Source: Nocardia sp. NBC_00416
GTDB taxonomy: Bacteria > Actinomycetota > Actinomycetes > Mycobacteriales > Mycobacteriaceae
Direction of reading: 5' to 3'
Assembly (NCBI RefSeq): GCF_036032445.1
Contig: NZ_CP107932.1
Coordinates: 6,388,501-6,452,500, forward strand
DNA length: 64,000 nucleotides
The position numbers were made by a program, and so were the translations under genes. Below the pieces are notes generated by a model. It ran no database searches, had not been told where the DNA came from, and worked only from the letters and a program-made list of their open reading frames with translations. The number at the start of each line of letters is the position of its first letter. The stretch's first letter is position 1. Positions 1 through 7,885 of the stretch are shown here, in pieces.

Positions 1-883
1 CCGCCGGGTCGCGCAACTGCGCCCGCGTACCCGCGACATCGTCGACGAGAAGCTCACCCAGATGCAGCGTTCCGGATCGCCCGCCGACCTGGTGCAAGGG
101 CTCGCGTTGCCGCTGCCGGTCACCGTGATCTGCGAAATGCTCGGTGTGCCGCCGCGCGATCAGCACCGGTTCCGGGATTTCTCCGACGCGATCCTGTCGA
201 CCACGGCCTACACCCGCGAGCAGATCGAGGCCGCCCGCGATTCCCTGGAGGGCTACCTCGCCGAACAGATCGCCGAACGCCGGGAGCGGCCGACCGACGA
301 TCTGCTCGGCGCCCTGGTCGCCGCGCGTGACGAAGAGGACCGGCTGAGCGAGCGCGAGCTCGTCAATCTGGGCGTCGGGATCCTGATCGCGGGACACGAG
401 ACCACCGCGAACCAGATCGCCAACTTCACCTATGTGCTGCTCACCCAGCGCGAGTACTGGGAGCAGCTGCGCGGCGAACCCGAGCTGATCCCGGGCGCGG
501 TCGAGGAGCTGCTGCGGCATGTCCAATTGGGCGCCGGCGGTGGGCAACCGCGGGTCGCCACCGAGGACGTGGTGCTCAGCGGTGTCACCGTGCGGGCCGG
601 TGAGGCGGTGTTCGTGCACACGCAGGCCGCCAACCGCGATGAGGCCGTCTTCGACGATCCCGAAGCGCTCGACCTCACCCGGCAGCGAAACCCGCACGTG
701 GCGTTCGGGTACGGCGCGCACCACTGCCTCGGCGCGCAACTGGCCCGCGTCGAACTCCAGGTGGCGCTGGAGGCGCTGCTGGAGCGGTTCCCGGCCTTGC
801 GGCTCGCGGCGCCGCTCGATGAGATCCCATGGAAGTCGGGACTGCTGGTGCGGGGGCCGAAAGAGCTGCTGGTCGAGTGGTGA
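1..883 (+). CDS. Cytochrome P450, 5'-truncated by the window edge
   Basis: C-terminal part of a bacterial class I cytochrome P450, a haem monooxygenase that needs ferredoxin and ferredoxin reductase partners; none is visible here. The frame is open from base 2, so the true start lies upstream. The I-helix oxygen-activation motif AGHETT is encoded near 390-410, the K-helix ExxR (E-L-L-R) follows near 505-516, and the haem-binding loop FGYGAHHCLG has its cysteine thiolate ligand at 725-727. About 293 residues are present, against roughly 400 for the family, so about the first quarter is missing. The gene ends facing the porin gene, with a strong hairpin between them. The substrate cannot be told from sequence. 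Confidence 0.95.
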   Translation, partial: RRVAQLRPRTRDIVDEKLTQMQRSGSPADLVQGLALPLPVTVICEMLGVPPRDQHRFRDFSDAILSTTAYTREQIEAARDSLEGYLAEQIAERRERPTDDLLGALVAARDEEDRLSERELVNLGVGILIAGHETTANQIANFTYVLLTQREYWEQLRGEPELIPGAVEELLRHVQLGAGGGQPRVATEDVVLSGVTVRAGEAVFVHTQAANRDEAVFDDPEALDLTRQRNPHVAFGYGAHHCLGAQLARVELQVALEALLERFPALRLAAPLDEIPWKSGLLVRGPKELLVEW

Positions 884-960
884 GACGGGAGCCCGTCGCC
901 CGACGGGCGCGGTAGTGCTCGCGGCGCACGCGCAGGATGGACCGGTGTGAAGTCGCGCGC

Positions 961-993
961 GGCGATAGCTCCGCGGCGCGCGGAGCTATCGCC
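961..993. terminator. Perfect hairpin between convergent P450 and porin genes
   Basis: A perfect 14-bp inverted repeat (GGCGATAGCTCCGC and its complement) with a 5-nt GGCGC loop lies between the two converging genes. There is no clear T tract, so it is either a bidirectional GC-rich terminator of the type common in actinobacteria or a transcript-end stabiliser. Confidence 0.75.
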
Positions 994-1003
994 GGCGCGG
1001 TTC

Positions 1004-1711
1004 TCAGAATCCGAACGCGGCGCCGTAGCCCGTCGTCTGGACGCTGCTGCTCGGTGAATCGGTGCGGACCGTGACGAACGGCATGGCCGAGGCCGGCGAG
1101 AGACACCCGTTCACCTGCAGCGGGGTGTTGCTGTGCACGAAGGTGTAGGGGAACTCCGATTCTTCGTCGAGCTCCGCCCCGCCGATCACTGCCGCGGTCA
1201 CTGTGCCGGGCGCCAGGTTCACCGCGAGTTCGGCGGCGAGACCGCTTTCCACGCCGACGGAAGGCTGAACGCCGACACTGACACCGGCGCCGATGCCGAC
1301 GCTGGGCGGTGCGTCTATCTCCAGACCGAGATCGACACCGAAATCGAAGGCGATCGAAGGCGCTATCGCGGCGCTGACACCGACGCTCGGCGCGATGCCG
1401 ATCGAAATGCCGTTGGAGATATCGACGGCGCAGCCGATCAGATATCCGGCGACGATCTCGCCGCCGCGTATCGGCGACCCGGATTCCAGGGCGACCGAGA
1501 AATCTCCGGATACCTTGACCGAGTGCACGAACGGCACACCAATCGCTGTTTGCGCAGAGGGCACGACACTATTGGAATTCGCCGCGGCGACCATGTGCAG
1601 CCCCCCGGCGGTGACCTCCCCCGGCTCGGCGTGGGCCACGGTATCGACAGCCGCGAGGGCCAGTATCACCGCGAAAATCGCGGAAAGAGTACAGGAATTC
1701 TTGCGGTTCAT
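1004..1711 (-). CDS. MspA family outer-membrane porin
   Basis: A 235-residue secreted protein of the MspA porin family, which forms water-filled channels for small hydrophilic solutes in the mycolic-acid outer membrane. A signal peptide (basic start MNRK, hydrophobic stretch, cleavage after AHA near residue 28) leads to a mature chain beginning EPGEV. The middle is rich in alternating Gly, Val, Ala and Ile, as expected for beta strands, with a cysteine in YLIGCAVD and another in VNGCLSPA, and it ends in an aromatic GYGAAFGF tail. Length and tail fit the family. It stands alone on the minus strand. Its presence is one of the better clues that the host is a mycolata such as Nocardia. Confidence 0.88.
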   Translation of the reverse strand: MNRKNSCTLSAIFAVILALAAVDTVAHAEPGEVTAGGLHMVAAANSNSVVPSAQTAIGVPFVHSVKVSGDFSVALESGSPIRGGEIVAGYLIGCAVDISNGISIGIAPSVGVSAAIAPSIAFDFGVDLGLEIDAPPSVGIGAGVSVGVQPSVGVESGLAAELAVNLAPGTVTAAVIGGAELDEESEFPYTFVHSNTPLQVNGCLSPASAMPFVTVRTDSPSSSVQTTGYGAAFGF

Positions 1712-1930
1712 AGTGCTCCAGTCGAGTCATGATTCGAATCGGAACTTCACCAACGAACACGCACACCGACGACCGCCGCGAATTCCTGGTCGCGTGTGCG
1801 GAACTGAACCTAGCGGCCGATGCAGGTCGGAGTCGGTATACCGCACCGGCGATTTGCCGACGCAGTCGGCACGCAATACTCGCGGGCATCATAACCGGTC
1901 GGTAGTGCCGGCTCGGCGAAGCCTGGACGG

Positions 1931-2800
1931 TCAGGTCAGCCAGCCGCGTTCGTTGCGCCTGCGGTAGTAGTCGTCTTCCTGGTCGATCTCTTCCTGGGAG
2001 AGGTCGCGGGAAGCGGGCGGACGCGGGGTCGATGCCTGTGACTGCCCGACCGTGGTGACGGCGTGCTGGAGGCGGCGGGTGAGTTCCTGCGGAGCGCCCG
2101 GGGTGAGGGTGAATTCCTCTTTGCTGTGGTTGATCAGCAGGTAGCGGCCGTCCTGGGGCAAGTAGTCCATCCAGTGGAAGCCGTGCGGGTTGCCGGTCGG
2201 CCGGGAATCGACGGCGGGGCCGGCGAAAACACCGATCTCGCCGATCCCGGATCGCGGCCGGCGCACGATCCGGTTGATCTCCTCGGTGCGGGAGATGCGC
2301 GTGGGATGCCGTGCGTATTCGACCTTGCCGATATCGGATCGGGCGCCGCGAACCCCCGCATAACGGCCCGGCGCGCACCCCGGCAGATAGGCGACCAACC
2401 GCGCGGCGACCTGCTGAGAGGGGATGGCGAGCAGGAGGATATCGCCGCCGTACTCCTTGGTCGGCCCCGGAGCCTGGACCGCGAGCGTGGCGGACGGCCC
2501 GGTGACACCGGCGTGCATCCGCACCACCCGTTCGAATCCACGGTCATAGACACCGTGCACTTCCACGCGGACCTGCGGTTCCAGCAGGGTGCGCAGGACC
2601 CGGAACAACCGTTCGTCCGCCATGTTCCGCAACCGCTGCGCCGCCGCCAGCCGGGCCGCCTCGTATTCGTCCGCGTTCGGCGGTGTCTCGGTGGGTCCCA
2701 GCGGCAGCACCCGGATCGGATACGGCAGCCGATCGCGGCCGAACGCCCGGACCGCCTGGCGGAACATCTCTCCGTCCAGGCGCCACTGCGGATCGTTCAC
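1931..2800 (-). CDS. EspG-family ESX secretion-associated chaperone
   Basis: A 289-residue protein resembling EspG, the cytosolic chaperone that holds PE/PPE-type substrates before export through an ESX (type VII) system. The family's opening pattern is visible: W at residue 7, then the acidic/aromatic LDGEMFRQAV, then RLPYPIRV. The body alternates strands and helices, and the C-terminal 40 residues are charged and rich in Asp, Glu and Arg. The gene starts inside the 3' end of the PPE-like gene (4-nt overlap), so the two are translationally coupled, the usual substrate-chaperone pairing. No EccC, EccB, EccD or MycP gene is in the window, so the secretion apparatus must be elsewhere. Confidence 0.82.
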   Translation of the reverse strand: MNDPQWRLDGEMFRQAVRAFGRDRLPYPIRVLPLGPTETPPNADEYEAARLAAAQRLRNMADERLFRVLRTLLEPQVRVEVHGVYDRGFERVVRMHAGVTGPSATLAVQAPGPTKEYGGDILLLAIPSQQVAARLVAYLPGCAPGRYAGVRGARSDIGKVEYARHPTRISRTEEINRIVRRPRSGIGEIGVFAGPAVDSRPTGNPHGFHWMDYLPQDGRYLLINHSKEEFTLTPGAPQELTRRLQHAVTTVGQSQASTPRPPASRDLSQEEIDQEDDYYRRRNERGWLT

Positions 2801-4071
2801 CCCCCGATCACTCCGCCCGGAGGCAGCGCCGGGGGCTGGGTGCCGAGCAGTTCACTGCCCCGGTCGTACACCAGGTAGTCGGGGGTCTTGTGCTCGTCAT
2901 CGTCATCGCCCTTGTTGCCGCGCGCACCGGGCGACATCATGCCCGGCATCCCGCTGCGGCCGGCGCGGTTGCTGGTGGACGCGGCGACGGCCGGTGACCC
3001 CGTCGACGCGGTTTTCGGTGCGCCCTGCACGGTTTGGCCGGGGACGAACGGACCGGTGGTCTGCGGCGCGCCCGACGGCATCCCGGACGGCGTCCCCGAC
3101 GGTGTGCCCGGAGTGGTGGTCGTCGGGGTGCCGGTGGTGAGCGACGGATTGGTCGGGGTTTCCGGGGTGGTCGACTGCGGGGTCGTGCTCTGCGGGTCGG
3201 TACTCTGCGGGTCTTCCGACTCGGACGGCTGACCCTGGTCCTCGGGTTCGGCGCCGTCACCGGTATTCGTTCCGTCGCCGGTATCGGTGCCCTGCGGTTG
3301 GGTGGTCTCGCCCGGGGGCGGCTGGGTTCTGACGGGCTGCACCGGTTGCCCGGGGTCGGTGCCGTCGTCGACGGTTTTCTTCGGCTCCGGCAGCACCGGA
3401 GTTCGGCTGTCAACGTCGGCGGCGCCGGGCTCGTAATAGGTGGTCATTACCCAGCGGGCCGTCTCCTGCGCTTCGTCGGCCCGGTACTGCGGGGTTTTCA
3501 GGGTGTCGTCGAGCGGCAGGATATTGATGATCTTGTCCCCGATGGTCACATTGTCGGGTTCGCCGACAGACGCCTTGGCTTGGGCGAGGTGCCCCTCCAT
3601 CAGGCCGAGGCCGTCCGCCAGCATCTGGAAACCGGCGGCCAGCGAGGTGAACGACGTGTGGAACTCGCGCACCCCGTTGACAGCCGCAATTCCGGACTGG
3701 CCATCCCATCCCTTGTCGAGATCGGTGGTGACCGCCATGAGGAAGGCATCGTTTGCTGCGCGGGCTTCCTTCGCCAGGTTGCGCCATGCTGTGGACTTGT
3801 CACTGATGGCCGATGACCTGACGTCCTTGAGCGCGTCCCAGATCTGCTGGTGTGTCATGGCGGAAAAGCCATCTTTCTCCAGGATGGAGGGTGCGGCGAA
3901 CTGACCGCCGAATTCGCTCACCAAACCCGACCATTCGCCGTCGACAGCAGCGCGATCCTGGTTCCGAGTGGTGTTCTCGTTCTCGGCGCGTGTAGTGTCG
4001 TCGCTCTTGTTTTTCGACGCCTGATTGGGGCCGTCGAGGATCGGTTGGAGCCATTGCGAGAAATTGATCAT
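2797..4071 (-). CDS. PPE-like ESX substrate with Pro/Thr-rich tail
   Basis: A 424-residue protein whose first ~215 residues are helical and hydrophilic (for example SAMTHQQIWDALKDV and the long helix TAWRNLAKEARAANDAFL), as in the helical hairpins of PPE-family ESX substrates. Residues ~220-375 form a low-complexity linker dominated by Pro, Thr, Gly and Ser, and the C-terminus ends in a conserved-looking DYLVYDRGSELLG then ALPPGGVIG block. It sits 2 nt after the small WxG-like gene and overlaps the EspG gene, forming one operon. A canonical N-terminal Pro-Pro-Glu is not present, so this is a Nocardia-type relative rather than a true mycobacterial PPE. A secreted or surface location is inferred from the context. 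Confidence 0.7.
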   Translation of the reverse strand: MINFSQWLQPILDGPNQASKNKSDDTTRAENENTTRNQDRAAVDGEWSGLVSEFGGQFAAPSILEKDGFSAMTHQQIWDALKDVRSSAISDKSTAWRNLAKEARAANDAFLMAVTTDLDKGWDGQSGIAAVNGVREFHTSFTSLAAGFQMLADGLGLMEGHLAQAKASVGEPDNVTIGDKIINILPLDDTLKTPQYRADEAQETARWVMTTYYEPGAADVDSRTPVLPEPKKTVDDGTDPGQPVQPVRTQPPPGETTQPQGTDTGDGTNTGDGAEPEDQGQPSESEDPQSTDPQSTTPQSTTPETPTNPSLTTGTPTTTTPGTPSGTPSGMPSGAPQTTGPFVPGQTVQGAPKTASTGSPAVAASTSNRAGRSGMPGMMSPGARGNKGDDDDEHKTPDYLVYDRGSELLGTQPPALPPGGVIGG

Positions 4072-4073
4072 GG

Positions 4074-4451
4074 CTATGTCCCTGCATTACCCAGAGCCGT
4101 GGAAGTGGACTGATCTGTTTCTTCGACTCGGCGTGCGGATAGCTCGAACGTCTGCTTCATCAGGGTAACGATGTCGATCGCAGTCTTGAGGCGGTTGGCA
4201 GCGGAATCGGTCTTGCTCATTGCGATCTTGGCGAACTTATCCTGAAGGGAGGTGGCTGACCTCAAGGTCCCGAAACCGTCGACGAGTTTGAGATCGTCGC
4301 AGGTGAGGAGCATCCCGTCGAGTCGGTCCAAGAAGACGTCGCAACGCGCTGCCAGGTTGCTGCCGATATCTGGGTCCATCTTCAGCCCGCCATTTTCGGC
4401 CTGATTCTTCAGACCCTGCCACTGCTGCAGGATCGCCTGTTCCTGGCTCAT
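4074..4451 (-). CDS. Small WxG-like helical protein of the ESX operon
   Basis: A 125-residue, probably all-helical protein. Near the start it has W-Q-G in QQWQGLKNQ (residues ~10-18), which resembles the WxG turn of WXG100 proteins, but the rest does not match a standard EsxA/B. It is encoded directly upstream of the PPE-like gene (2-nt gap) in the same operon as EspG, so it is a plausible heterodimer partner of the PPE-like protein, taking the place a PE protein has in mycobacteria. The start ATG follows a GGGGGGAG ribosome-binding site. Function is inferred from position only. Confidence 0.6.
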   Translation of the reverse strand: MSQEQAILQQWQGLKNQAENGGLKMDPDIGSNLAARCDVFLDRLDGMLLTCDDLKLVDGFGTLRSATSLQDKFAKIAMSKTDSAANRLKTAIDIVTLMKQTFELSARRVEETDQSTSTALGNAGT

Positions 4452-4512
4452 GACGCGCTCCCCCCAACGATTTCCTCCAGTCTATGCAGTGAGGAATTCG
4501 CTGTCACGCCTG

Positions 4513-5094
4513 CTACTCCGGCAGGTAGGTCTCGAGTGTCTGTGCATGCTTGACGGCCAGTCCACACGGTGGCGATTCCGGCAACGAACTGCGCTCGCTG
4601 TAGCGCCAATCTGCGTAGACGGTGAGCGACCCATCTCTCATCGGGAGGCTCACGTAGCAGCGACGGATGGGTTCTTCCTCGCCGCTCGGGTAGAACTGCA
4701 GTCCAGAGCGGTCGTTGATCTGCACCGGACTGAAGCCGGTGACCGAGGTGTTCTCACGCATCTCGTCTTGGGTGTAGGTGGTAGCGCCGACTCCGATGTA
4801 GTACGGATTGTCGACAGAGTTCCAAGAGCACATGCGCCAAGTCGCTTTGTCTCCGGGCGCATCGAAGCTGGTGTGCTTGCTCGCGGGATCCGCCCCTGTT
4901 GTTCGGAGTGCTTCCTCCGACAGTTCCGAGCAGGGATTCCATTCGACGTGTTGTTCTCCGCTCGGGCTGGTCTGCCCCTCTGCTGCGGGTTCTCCGTCGA
5001 GAGCGACCCCGCACCCAGCTAGCAGCCCCAAGGCTGTCACCGCGAGTATCGCGCGCTCCATGACTTCTGCATAGCGTTTCTTCGCGGTACGCAT
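4513..5094 (-). CDS. DUF3558-family lipoprotein
   Basis: A 193-residue predicted lipoprotein. The chosen ATG at 5094 has an excellent AGGAGG ribosome-binding site 5 nt upstream; the open frame extends further but without such a signal. The signal peptide has a basic start (MRTAKKR), a hydrophobic core and the lipobox LLAGC, so the cysteine would be lipidated. The mature part carries the DUF3558 pattern: WNPCSEL (first Cys), WRMCSW (second Cys), a strand-rich middle with RRCYVSL, and a final PPCGLA. DUF3558 proteins are common next to ESX accessory genes in Nocardia, and this one lies 61 bp upstream of that operon in the same direction. The molecular role is unknown. Confidence 0.78.
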   Translation of the reverse strand: MRTAKKRYAEVMERAILAVTALGLLAGCGVALDGEPAAEGQTSPSGEQHVEWNPCSELSEEALRTTGADPASKHTSFDAPGDKATWRMCSWNSVDNPYYIGVGATTYTQDEMRENTSVTGFSPVQINDRSGLQFYPSGEEEPIRRCYVSLPMRDGSLTVYADWRYSERSSLPESPPCGLAVKHAQTLETYLPE

Positions 5095-5305
5095 GCCCCT
5101 CCTGCTTCGACGTGTGAACCTTCCACACGGGACCGTTCTCACCATAGCGGGTGGCTTTGGACCAGGCACCGCATCTTTGGTAGGTGGGGCCCGGTGGTTG
5201 ACCAGCCGAGGCGATTCCTGCGCACATTCGCTGACCGTTGGAGCACGGCGGGTCGTTCGACTTCGGTGACTGTTGGTCGGCTTGGACTGCCTGCGACCCG
5301 CATGG

Positions 5306-5518
5306 TCAGGTGTCGGGCCGGCCGAAATCGCCTCTCCGCAATACGGACATGAACAGAGACCATGCATCCTTGGAAAAGATCAGTGCGGGACTGGTCGTGT
5401 CTTTCGAGTCGCGGACTCCGACGCTGGCTTCATCCAGCCAGGCGACCTCCACGCATTCGTTGGCCGGTCCGCTGTGTGACGACTTGAACCACTGTGCGCC
5501 CGGTAAGTCGTTGGTCAC
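5306..5518 (-). CDS. DUF397 domain protein
   Basis: A 70-residue protein with the full DUF397 signature: W-F-K-S-S-H-S near residue 10, then NECVEVAWL, VGVRDSKD and the aromatic AWSLFM. DUF397 proteins are nearly always encoded right after an HTH regulator with a DUF5753 domain, as here: the GTG start overlaps the regulator's stop codon (GTGA). They are thought to act together with that regulator, in a toxin-antitoxin-like or morphogenesis-linked switch. Which role applies in this pair is not shown by the sequence. Confidence 0.9.
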   Translation of the reverse strand: MTNDLPGAQWFKSSHSGPANECVEVAWLDEASVGVRDSKDTTSPALIFSKDAWSLFMSVLRRGDFGRPDT

Positions 5519-6396
5519 TGGTCGAATCTCCTTGCCATACGCCTGAGGAGGTCCCTCGATGGTTGCTCCTCCAGTGTCGCGGATCGGAGTGATGCGTGGA
5601 TGTCGCGATGCCTATGCACGTCGGCCTCCTCCTCGAAGAACATCGAGCCGATCGGGTTCTCGCAGTACACAACAGCTGGCTCGGCGCTGTCGATCGGGAA
5701 GTCGAGGAGTATGTAGGGCAGGACCGGAACCGCATCGCCGGGGAAACCGGCCGCCGCGGGCAGTATGCGCAAGCTGATGTTGGTGCGGGTGCTCAGGTCC
5801 GCGATGTGCCGCAGCTGACAGGCCATAACGTTGTGGGATCCGACAACGGTATGCAGAACGCTCTCGTGGAGGATGAACTCGGCCGATATCGGTTTGCGCT
5901 GCCGCGTGAGAATGGCTTTTCGCCGCATACGCACGGCCACGCGGCGTTCGAGGTCTTCCGGTGAATCGCCCGGAAGTACCGGGCGTTCGATCGCTCCGGC
6001 GTAGTCCGTTACCTGAAGCAGTCCAGGGATGATCAGGGGCTGATAGGACCGGAGCTGCGATGCAACCGATTCGAGCTCGAGATAAGTGTTGTATCCGGAC
6101 AGGAGTAGATGGCGCGAAGCCTGCCACCACGATTTTGTAGCCGATTGCTGCGCGAGGGCCTTGAGCTCATCGATCTTGTGCTCGCTCAGTTCGTACAACT
6201 CTCCGAACCCGTCGACATCCCGCAGCTTGACCTTGTCGTTGTGCCCCTTCTCGATCCGTATGACCGAGGTCTTGCTCATCTCCATTTCCCGGGCCGCCTG
6301 CTCGAGCGTGAATCCGGCTCCTTCGCGTGCTTCCCGTAGCGCGCGACCCAGTTGCCGGCGCGGCAGTGTGGAGCCGCTCTGTTCGTCTCTCGCCAT
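5515..6396 (-). CDS. HTH-XRE regulator with DUF5753 domain
   Basis: A 293-residue regulator. Residues ~15-70 form a helix-turn-helix of the XRE type (LGRALREAREGAGFTLEQAA, then MSKTSVIRIEKG), and residues ~100-280 form the DUF5753 region, recognisable by IIPGLLQVTDYAGAI, by FILHESVLH and by ILPAAAGFP. The family includes the Scr1/WhiJ-like regulators of streptomycetes. It is co-transcribed and coupled with the DUF397 gene and is divergent from the 6556 gene, with an inverted repeat in the shared promoter that may be its operator. The DNA target and signal are unknown. Confidence 0.88.
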   Translation of the reverse strand: MARDEQSGSTLPRRQLGRALREAREGAGFTLEQAAREMEMSKTSVIRIEKGHNDKVKLRDVDGFGELYELSEHKIDELKALAQQSATKSWWQASRHLLLSGYNTYLELESVASQLRSYQPLIIPGLLQVTDYAGAIERPVLPGDSPEDLERRVAVRMRRKAILTRQRKPISAEFILHESVLHTVVGSHNVMACQLRHIADLSTRTNISLRILPAAAGFPGDAVPVLPYILLDFPIDSAEPAVVYCENPIGSMFFEEEADVHRHRDIHASLRSATLEEQPSRDLLRRMARRFDQ

Positions 6397-6436
6397 AACT
6401 CCCCTTCCCCTGTCGGTCCGTTACGGCCGAGGTCGT

Positions 6437-6473
6437 GGTCCGATTCGTACGTCTGCTTTTTACGGATCGGACC
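6437..6473. promoter_or_regulatory. Imperfect inverted repeat in divergent promoter
   Basis: GGTCCGATTCGTA and TACGGATCGGACC form a 13-bp inverted repeat with one mismatch and an 11-nt spacer. It lies between the HTH/DUF397 operon and the divergent gene at 6556, so it is a candidate operator for the HTH regulator. Confidence 0.45.
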
Positions 6474-6555
6474 GGACTCTGCGCCGTCGGCCGACTTGAA
6501 TTCGACTGTCCCGCTGGGTCGTACGAACGCGCTGTGCGGGCAGCAACATAACCAC

Positions 6556-6939
6556 ATGGCCGAGCAACACGGAAGTCCGTTGACCAGGGAAATTTGGCGG
6601 GTTCGAGACATGATCGCGAGCGCGGGAGGAGGTTCGCGCCGGGCGGTTCGGGTACGGACATTCGGTGGAGCGCGGCGCTTGCCGGAGGGGCGGAACGGGG
6701 GCGGGATCACCCGGCGGACGGTGGCCGGTGAGTGGCGGGCGGTCTGGTGCCGGGATCAGCGGGGGATCCGGATCACCGAGGTGCGGCATGCGTCCGGCGC
6801 TCGCCTGCCGATCGCCGCCGGGGAGGCCGCGCCCGACCTCGCGGATATGCGTGAACGTTTCCCGGACCTGGCTCCGCTGTGGGACGCCGTCCGGCACCAT
6901 TTCTGGACCCAGACCGCCCCGGCGGGTATCGCCGGATGA
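6556..6939 (+). CDS. Hypothetical protein, basic N-terminal half
   Basis: A 127-residue protein not recognised. The N-terminal ~60 residues are Arg- and Gly-rich and look flexible; the C-terminal half (EWRAVWCRDQRGIRITEV, then DMRERFPDLAPLWDAVRHH) looks folded, with strands followed by helices. The open frame continues upstream, but the ATG at 6556 follows the divergent promoter and gives a sensible length; the start is uncertain. The stop overlaps the start of the next gene (ATGA), so the two are coupled and probably act together. No signal peptide or membrane segment is seen. Confidence 0.55.
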   Translation: MAEQHGSPLTREIWRVRDMIASAGGGSRRAVRVRTFGGARRLPEGRNGGGITRRTVAGEWRAVWCRDQRGIRITEVRHASGARLPIAAGEAAPDLADMRERFPDLAPLWDAVRHHFWTQTAPAGIAG

Positions 6940-7514
6940 CCGAGATCCGCTTCCCCGACGCCGAGACCATCGACGAGATCACCGCCCATTACCTGCTGTC
7001 GATGCCCACCAGCCTCATGCCGATGCTGTACGGGTTCCGCTGTGCCGAGGACGGTATCGACGCCGAATGCGCCACCGTCGACCTCACCGGCGACCGGCAC
7101 GACGACGAGCCCAATCCGCTGCACCTGCGCGCCGCGCACCTGCGCTCCCTGCTCGGGCCCGATATGTTCGGATTCGGGTTCGTCTTCGTTGTCTTCGCCG
7201 ATCAACTCGACGATCGTGACGAGAACCGGCACATTCCCGCCCAGGTCCGCAGCGCGGCCGCGCGACTGCCCGGGGTCGACGATGTGATCGTGGCGGTGGT
7301 CATCGACGCCACCGGTCGCCAATGGTGGGCGGTCGTCGGCCGGCACCTGATCGAACTGGATCCGGTGCGCATCCACATTCCCGCCACCGCGCCCGAGAGC
7401 TGGCGGATTCCCGAAACGCTGGACGCCTCACTATGGGCGGCCGCCCTGGCGCTCGATGAAGCGAACCATCCCCATCTGCTGCGGCTGCGGAGCTCACCGC
7501 AAGCGAACACCTGA
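6936..7514 (+). CDS. Hypothetical protein, coupled to 6556 gene
   Basis: A 192-residue acidic protein of no recognised family. It opens MTEIRFPDAETIDEITAHY and has a mixed alpha/beta look with repeated hydrophobic strands (FGFGFVFVVF, DDVIVAVVID, QWWAVVGRHL). Two Cys residues (FRCAEDG, AECATVD) lie near residue 37-46. No transmembrane segment or secretion signal is evident. It begins within the stop codon of the preceding gene, indicating an operon of two. The pairing next to an HTH/DUF397 module may be coincidental. Confidence 0.6.
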   Translation: MTEIRFPDAETIDEITAHYLLSMPTSLMPMLYGFRCAEDGIDAECATVDLTGDRHDDEPNPLHLRAAHLRSLLGPDMFGFGFVFVVFADQLDDRDENRHIPAQVRSAAARLPGVDDVIVAVVIDATGRQWWAVVGRHLIELDPVRIHIPATAPESWRIPETLDASLWAAALALDEANHPHLLRLRSSPQANT

Positions 7515-7525
7515 GCCGTGATCGG

Positions 7526-7585
7526 CTATTCGAGCCAGTTCTCGAGCCGGAAGTGGAGGTCGTCCGCGTCGGGGCTGCGCACCAT
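7526..7585 (-). CDS. Candidate 19-residue micro-ORF
   Basis: An ATG-started 20-codon frame encoding MVRSPDADDLHFRLENWLE lies opposite the gap before the large CpnT-like gene. A GAGGGG sequence sits 5 nt upstream of the ATG. The peptide is acidic with an amphipathic C-terminus. It could be a small expressed peptide or chance; only conservation or ribosome profiling can decide. Confidence 0.25.
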   Translation of the reverse strand: MVRSPDADDLHFRLENWLE

Positions 7586-7885
7586 GGTTACCCCTCGTAT
7601 TTCTCGGTCGGTCCGCGATCGTCATGACGGTCGCGGCGGCCCACGTTCGGACAAGTGTGCAGCACGGGCCTCGGCGCCGGATGGCAGAATCTGCTCGGCA
7701 TGGTCGGTCCAGAAATTCTTCGGATCGGGGGAACCGGGTGCTGTTCCACCGCGTCGGACTGAGTGATGGATCTGTTGTCGAGGCGAAGGGGCGGGTCGAT
7801 GTGCGCCGTCGGCTGCCACACGTTGGCGCGAATGAACCACCGGACCACTGTCGCTCCCACGGTGTCCGTGGTGGGGGTGCGCTGA
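7586..7885. other. Gene-poor stretch before the CpnT-like gene
   Basis: About 300 bases with no convincing gene on either strand. Frames here are short and of shadow-like composition. It presumably holds the promoter of the 7886 gene, but I see no clear -35/-10 pair. There is no separate WXG100 gene here, where one might be expected. Confidence 0.5.
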
